18,770 nucleotides of DNA from the NCBI GenBank assembly GCA_945483525.1, contig CALYRV010000023.1, positions 1-18,770 of the forward strand. Reading direction: 5' to 3'. The translations under genes and the position numbers were made by a program. The DNA is from an uncultured Verrucomicrobiota bacterium (GTDB taxonomy: Bacteria > Verrucomicrobiota > Kiritimatiellia > RFP12 > UBA1067). Each line of letters starts with the position of its first letter. The first letter of the stretch is position 1. The notes under the pieces are model-generated. The model searched no databases, was not told the origin of the DNA, and was given only the letters and a program-made list of their open reading frames with translations. Positions 14,701-18,770 of the stretch are shown in pieces.

Positions 14701-17700
14701 ACGCTCTGGAGCTTCACCCACTCCGACTTTTCGGCGTCGTATTCCGACTGGCGCTTGTAGTCCGCAGGCACTTCGCACGCCTGGAGGAGTCCCCAGCCAT
14801 ATTCACGTGTCCGTCCGGGAGCGAGCACTTCGACGGAATTCTTGAAGATGCCGTAGACCTCGTCCTGGGTCAGCGTCGGCTCTTGCTGGAGGAGTAACGC
14901 GACAAGCGCGGTCGCGAGCGGACAGGCACAGGAGGTTCCGTCGAACATCCCGATCGTTCCATCAGGACGCACGAAGTCGGGAACCTGGTCGCCGAAGGTG
15001 CAGAAGTCCTTGCGCCAGCTGTCCGTCAGCGCCGCAGGCGTCTTGTCGGGTTTGAGTCCTCCGATCGTGATGACGCATTCGGAGTCCTGCGGGAAGTAAT
15101 TGATGTCATTCAGCGCATTGTTGCCGTTGCCGTTGATCAGGATCACCCCGGTCTGCCGCTGGATCTCGGCGAGCTCGGCATCGAAGGCGGTTCGTTGCGC
15201 GGCGGTGTACATGTCCGGCGCGAAGCCGAAGCTCATGTTGATCACCTGGCAACCGTTGGTGGCGCACCACCAGAGTCCAGCCAGCGTCCGATCGAGTCCG
15301 GTCTGTCCGGCCGAATCGCCCGAGTTATACGCCCAGATCTCGCAGTCAGGCGCGAGACCGAATTCCTTCGAGCCGATCAGCGAAGCGACGGACGTGCCGT
15401 GATATCCGGAATGGGCCGATCCCGCAAGGGCCGCGAAACCGAGATTGGTCACTCCGCCGATGACGACCGGATAGATGCCGTCGTCGACGACGCCGACCCT
15501 GACGCCCCTGCCGGTGATGCCCTTCGCGTGCAGCGCAGGAACATTAAGCGCCTCGTGATAGAACTGGTAGGTCATCGCCGGAGGTTCGACGGGGATGGTA
15601 GGTTCTTCGGCGACGAGTTCCGGGTGGCCGGTCGGACCGACCGCCCAGGAGAGATACGACTCATCTTTCGCGGCGGCCGCGTCAAGCGCGGCGGCGGCGG
15701 TTGCGGCGTCGGTCGCGGCCGTGTAGTTTCCGCCGCAAGCCGCCTGGCGAGATGTCGTGGCGAACAAACGGTCCGTCACTGTCCAGCAGTTCGACACGGT
15801 GATGGAAGCGGTCGCGGCCGTCGCCTCGCAGGAAACGGACGCCGACAGTTCACCGTTCACGGTCACGGCGGTCTTCGCGAGAGAGCCGTAGTTCGCGGAA
15901 TTCAAGAACCTCCAGTGTCCATTCTTCCACCCCGTACCCGTCGAACCCGTGGACTTGCCGATAAGCCCACCGACATTGTTCGTCGCGGCGATGTCGCCGT
16001 AGTTCGCAGAATTGACGATACGAACGCCGTTCGCTCCGACCGGAGACGGATTTCCGAATTCACCCACGAGTCCGCCGGCCGAAAGCTGCGACGGACCGGT
16101 GACGTCGCCGCGGTTCACGCACCGGTCGAACTCGGCATTCGCGGCATACCCGATTATGCCGGCAAAACCGCCTGCGGCACCGGACGACTTGCCGTTGCCG
16201 GTATGGGAGATTGACGCGTTATTGACGCAGTCGGCAAAATACGCAAGTGTACTCGACTTGTTCGAGTCCGACGCGTTGAATCGTCCGGCGAAACCGCCCA
16301 GGACGCTGGATCTGTCCTTGCCGGTGATCGTCCCGTTGTTTACCGAACGGATGAACCGGACCTCTGACTGGTTCACGGACGCCGAACCGGTGACGTATCC
16401 GACGAAACCGCCGGCTCCGGATGCCGCCTTATAGTTGTCCGATGCCGCTATCGCGGCGTTGTTCGTGCAATCGATGAACGCGGCGACGACCCCTTCGGCT
16501 CCGAGGACTTCGATCTTGCCGACCATGCCGCCGATGGAGCAGTCATGAGAACCTGCCTGACTGAGCGTGCAGTCCGCCGCCGTCGAACAGCCGGCGAATT
16601 CGCACGGACCATTCACCTCGGCGACATACAGTCCGAGGATCGTGGCCGGAGCTCCGGCCTTCAGCGTATAGCCCTTTAGCACACAGTTCGTGAAGGCTCC
16701 GCCGGACATCTTGTCGAAGAAGATTCCACGGGCGATGCCCTTCACTTCCGTAGCCTTGCCGGACACCGTGCCGTCCAGCGTCAGATTCCTGATGACGCCG
16801 CGATTAAGCGTCGCCAAGGGTCCGTCACCAAGTCCCGAAATAGTGTGTCCGCACCCGTCAAGCGTTCCCGAGAACTCCGGAACCGTCGTGAAGAGCGAAT
16901 CCGTGAGGTCGATGTCGTTCATCATCTTGTAATCGCCGTCCGGAAACGCCATCGCGCAGTAAAAGTCGTCCGCAGTGTAGATCTCCCCGTTCGCGGGCGG
17001 CGCGAACTCACTGTCCCCGAGAATGATATTGATAACGCCCGCGGTGACTTCGGAGCCGCAGAATTCGCCACGGACTACATCGAAGCCGGCGGAGCCGCAG
17101 ACCACCGCGCCGCTGCGATTCAGGTCGAGGATGTCGTTGTCATCCACGGAGATCGTAACGGACTTCGGGGCGTTCCAGTCTGAAGTCGTGAAGGTCAGCT
17201 CCGACTTGTCTGTGGTGAAACGCGTGTTCTTGAGCGCCGCGCCAACGCGCAGGACCAGATTAGACGGAGGCTGGGCGGAAAGCCTGAAGGTAACCGTTGC
17301 CGAGGCGCCTTCGGCAAGCTTGAGAGTATTGACGGACGGCACGACCCGGACCGGCTCCTGCGGACACCACACGCGGTAGATCGCGCCGGATTCATCCCCC
17401 GTCTTGTCGTACGTATAACCCTTCGTCGCGGCCTTATAGCCGACACCGAGATAGAACCAACCGTCCCGATATTCAAGCGAAATGAAGTTCTGATGGAAGT
17501 CGAACGAGAAGACCTCGGTGAAATTGACGCCGTCCGTCGACTTCCAGACGATATGATGATTCTTCTTTCCGTCCGCCACATAGCGTGAAGTGAGCGCATA
17601 GACGGTGTCACCGACGACGGCGAAGTCCCACGGGTAGTTCTCCTTGTCGTTGCCGAAGCTGATTCGCGTCGCCTTAATCTTACCGCTCGTGACGGTCGCC

Positions 17701-18764
17701 GAACACCCCATCAGCGGCAACGGATAGGAAGTCAGGGCGATAGAATCCTCGTAGGGCTTCGACACGCTGCCATACGGCGGCGTATCATAGCAGCCGACAT
17801 AGAGGACGCGGTTCTTGAACGGGGTCGTATGCCAGATTCGGGCCCAGACCTTAGCGAACTGGTTGGTCGCGAGATAGGTCAGGTTACGTCCCACCAGCCT
17901 GTAATCGTTCGTTGACAGACCAGGATAGATGTCGCTTACAGGCTGGGATCCCACGGTAAACGCATGTGTCGTCTTGTCATAACGATAATACTCCTGGCAG
18001 TTGACCTTGGAGGAATCGATCTTGCTGCCGATGTATTGCGGCTGGACGACCGTGTTGCCTATTGCGAAGAGTTCTGAATCCCCGAAGCGCAGCAGATGCA
18101 TCTGCCGACGCAAAGTACTGATCGTATCGTACTGGTACTGGTATGTCAAGAACTTGCGCGTGTAAGCATAGCAGTAGCCGATCGAATGATAGGCGTTGTC
18201 AATCGGACTGCAGGCCGTGAAGGTCTTGCAATGGTCGGTAGAGGACTGCAGGTTATAGCACGAGACGAAAATTCGTCCGTCAAACTCCTCCATATCCCAA
18301 CAGTGGGTGTTGTTGGCCACAGTTTTGCCCGTGCCGGCCGCGATTGAGCCTCCGACCGACTTGAAAACAGTCCAGGTACCTTCAGGATTGCGACTGAACA
18401 CATGTCCGAGATTGGCATCACCTTCGTGAGGATCCTGCGAAGGCGTCACCAGATCGCCCCACGAGGTTACCCGGTAATTGGCGATCGCCTCGGTGCCGGG
18501 AGCGAACTCGAATCGTATCGAATTGTCATAAGGATCCAATGAGCTGATCCACGGCGCTCCAGGATTCGTTTCCACCTCTCCACCGCCGTTGAACAGACGC
18601 CCCTGATAGAACTGCAGATCGAGGCAAGCGCGCGCCAGCGCGTTATTCGGCCAACGTTCCATTTGGGGATTAGCAATGAACTCGAGCGAGCCAGTGAGAT
18701 CGGGAGTGTCCGCGCAGGCCATTGCAGCAACCATGGTGACGATTGTGCATGTGAAATATTTCAT
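11760..18764 (-). CDS. Giant secreted multidomain protein with two tandem subtilisin (S8) proteases
   Basis: 2,334 residues from ATG 18764 (signal peptide MKYFTCTIVTMVAAMACA); only six bases lie upstream in the window, so a farther start cannot be excluded. Domains: about 20-470 propeller-like (WTVFKS, IVWKSTDGVNF); 470-590 Calx-beta/Ig-like; 593-1050 GLUG repeats (GGMVGK, GGFVGY, GGFAGR, GGFAGI, GGLVGE, GGLIGK); S8 protease 1 with D1094, H1122, oxyanion N about 1213, S1278 (GTSCACP); a beta domain; S8 protease 2 with D1522, H1550, S1707 (GTSFSAP); a second beta domain; an acidic-proline linker near 1890; 1900-2238 a parallel beta-helix with a Cys/Asn ladder ending in a choice-of-anchor-Q-like motif (DGYPRVVGSAIDIG); 2240-2334 a beta-rich C-terminal domain possibly for sorting. 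Inferred role: surface adhesin or self-processing exoprotease. No transmembrane anchor is seen. Confidence 0.9.
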   Translation of the reverse strand: MKYFTCTIVTMVAAMACADTPDLTGSLEFIANPQMERWPNNALARACLDLQFYQGRLFNGGGEVETNPGAPWISSLDPYDNSIRFEFAPGTEAIANYRVTSWGDLVTPSQDPHEGDANLGHVFSRNPEGTWTVFKSVGGSIAAGTGKTVANNTHCWDMEEFDGRIFVSCYNLQSSTDHCKTFTACSPIDNAYHSIGYCYAYTRKFLTYQYQYDTISTLRRQMHLLRFGDSELFAIGNTVVQPQYIGSKIDSSKVNCQEYYRYDKTTHAFTVGSQPVSDIYPGLSTNDYRLVGRNLTYLATNQFAKVWARIWHTTPFKNRVLYVGCYDTPPYGSVSKPYEDSIALTSYPLPLMGCSATVTSGKIKATRISFGNDKENYPWDFAVVGDTVYALTSRYVADGKKNHHIVWKSTDGVNFTEVFSFDFHQNFISLEYRDGWFYLGVGYKAATKGYTYDKTGDESGAIYRVWCPQEPVRVVPSVNTLKLAEGASATVTFRLSAQPPSNLVLRVGAALKNTRFTTDKSELTFTTSDWNAPKSVTISVDDNDILDLNRSGAVVCGSAGFDVVRGEFCGSEVTAGVINIILGDSEFAPPANGEIYTADDFYCAMAFPDGDYKMMNDIDLTDSLFTTVPEFSGTLDGCGHTISGLGDGPLATLNRGVIRNLTLDGTVSGKATEVKGIARGIFFDKMSGGAFTNCVLKGYTLKAGAPATILGLYVAEVNGPCEFAGCSTAADCTLSQAGSHDCSIGGMVGKIEVLGAEGVVAAFIDCTNNAAIAASDNYKAASGAGGFVGYVTGSASVNQSEVRFIRSVNNGTITGKDRSSVLGGFAGRFNASDSNKSSTLAYFADCVNNASISHTGNGKSSGAAGGFAGIIGYAANAEFDRCVNRGDVTGPSQLSAGGLVGEFGNPSPVGANGVRIVNSANYGDIAATNNVGGLIGKSTGSTGTGWKNGHWRFLNSANYGSLAKTAVTVNGELSASVSCEATAATASITVSNCWTVTDRLFATTSRQAACGGNYTAATDAATAAAALDAAAAKDESYLSWAVGPTGHPELVAEEPTIPVEPPAMTYQFYHEALNVPALHAKGITGRGVRVGVVDDGIYPVVIGGVTNLGFAALAGSAHSGYHGTSVASLIGSKEFGLAPDCEIWAYNSGDSAGQTGLDRTLAGLWWCATNGCQVINMSFGFAPDMYTAAQRTAFDAELAEIQRQTGVILINGNGNNALNDINYFPQDSECVITIGGLKPDKTPAALTDSWRKDFCTFGDQVPDFVRPDGTIGMFDGTSCACPLATALVALLLQQEPTLTQDEVYGIFKNSVEVLAPGRTREYGWGLLQACEVPADYKRQSEYDAEKSEWVKLQSVTITNKYITYTPADNFYEITMRTGSVIRLMLSSPVPANATDTNVYWYCGNNHAGKTILLDQILRAPDEIATVTEITIGGQTIKLPTPNLENVYSYQGLNANYELLFNLRVRLTTDPVEIPENEDPNYVPADPERPERTDWSYYHESLNVPALHAKGITGRGVRVGVVDGPINEVTVDGEKNLTIARLAGSGHGNGHGLSVASIIASKKFGIAPDCELYAYDVGNSTAADQVNKVLKGLWWCATNGCRVINMSFSFNPFQPDVKDLRESFDTEIKKICDQTGVIMIASLGNNGLNDNPYFPQDTAYPICIGGITQDKQPTDLTKSWRHDFCAYGKQVPTFTKADGTVGSQDGTSFSAPMATGVAALLLQQVPTLTRDELYGILKGSAEVLAEGRTREYGWGLVRACEVPADYKRQSEYDAEKSVKVRLAGITINNQNVFYNPEVGFFDMTVKVGKVVKIDYTPSPANATDKRAYWYAGNTQKLEPILADDVLRVRDDASLVGGFATYTARNDDYEELLMLRVFFTDQDIGPEPEEPEEPVDPPSGDQSVVYVAVTGSDSAAGTHAAPLLTISNAVARLGATGGKIIVGPGTFEQKSPVVVTAAVEIVGAGCGLDGTVMKNVGKYSYGKIFRVLEMNHPQALLTGVVVSAGDIGAGSGIGGGGGILLTSGVVSNCVVRDCLARQASNPMPNGGGVYVFGAQSLLTHCVISNCTSSFNDKWGSVCGAGVHVDGGKVSNVLVVDCRCNVSEPGYEKIVGGIMLTEGTAENCTVVGCWGSKTGGIQASPAKNKTVSVVNCVAFGCEKKLKDGEGVLQTTSSNGDGTESCFLNCSFSATAAAFVDYANGDYRPVAGGALVDAGAAIADAPAGDLDGYPRVVGSAIDIGCFEWQEGGAVELETPVLSGSSFGFFGTGIFSIAVENSVPGAYYTVFTAEDLKGAFVAESASVLCGGETLVLEMDASAPQKFAKIVVSTAPFVKGFVLP
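14198..14252. repeat. 55-base block identical to 15482-15536 (second S8 module copy)
   Basis: Identical over 55 bases to 15482-15536 at an offset of 1,284 bases (428 codons). It encodes the segment from the catalytic Asp back to LHAKGITGRG in both protease modules. Surrounding DNA diverges. Confidence 0.9.
15482..15536. repeat. 55-base block identical to 14198-14252 (first S8 module copy)
   Basis: Partner of the block at 14198-14252; lies just N-terminal to and including catalytic Asp 1094 of protease 1. Confidence 0.9.
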
Positions 18765-18770
18765 AGTCAA

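Noticed and set aside
18765..18770. TTG start two codons upstream of the giant gene's ATG
   Set aside because: The ATG at 18764 directly begins a normal signal peptide; the TTG adds only two residues at the window edge.

Overview
This 18.8-kb window is a densely packed bacterial chromosomal stretch. Every gene I can support is on the minus strand. It reads from the right edge to the left, and gaps between genes are short (largest 207 bases, 4962-5168). GC is mostly near 60%. I see no rRNA, tRNA, CRISPR array or transposase. The very large secreted protein with GLUG and Cys-ladder beta-helix repeats, the secreted GH5 enzyme and the dispersed short tandem repeats suggest an uncultured, polysaccharide-degrading member of the Verrucomicrobiota/Kiritimatiellae-Lentisphaerae side of the tree. 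This placement is inference; no marker gene settles it.

Layout, in order of transcription. (1) 18764-11760: a 2,334-residue secreted protein with a signal peptide, a propeller-like N-terminus, a Calx-beta-like segment, GLUG repeats, two tandem subtilisin (S8) protease modules and a C-terminal beta-helix. (2) 11739-5169: a likely operon starting at an extended -10 promoter directly behind the giant gene: HIT hydrolase, guanylate kinase (gmk), four-helix-bundle protein (S23/IVP family), Gfo/Idh/MocA oxidoreductase, GH5 glycosidase, DEDDh exonuclease, dihydropteroate synthase (folP), and a QueH-HAD fusion. (3) 4961-1: a two-gene restriction-modification module with its own extended -10 promoter: a methylase-like partner protein and, coupled to it, a GIY-YIG nuclease/DEAH helicase/Eco57I-type adenine methylase polypeptide that runs off the left edge.

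The most unusual feature is a set of short tandem arrays inside operon (2). An 11-base unit (GCGAGAGTTGG and its complement) flanks the four-helix-bundle gene as inverted arrays containing a perfect 21-base inverted repeat. That is the architecture of 23S rRNA intervening sequences, which carry the same protein family, but here it sits between protein genes. The right arm has become the N-terminal extension of the next gene. Related 11-mers fill the HIT-gmk gap. Three different 7-base arrays sit in the folP-queH junction, inside the folP reading frame, and exactly at the QueH/HAD fusion linker. Together these suggest a small repeat-generating or mobile element family that inserts into operons while leaving frames open.

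Other points: the restriction gene is a compositional mosaic (AT-rich after the NPPY motif). The two S8 modules are a 428-residue internal duplication with a 55-base identical block.
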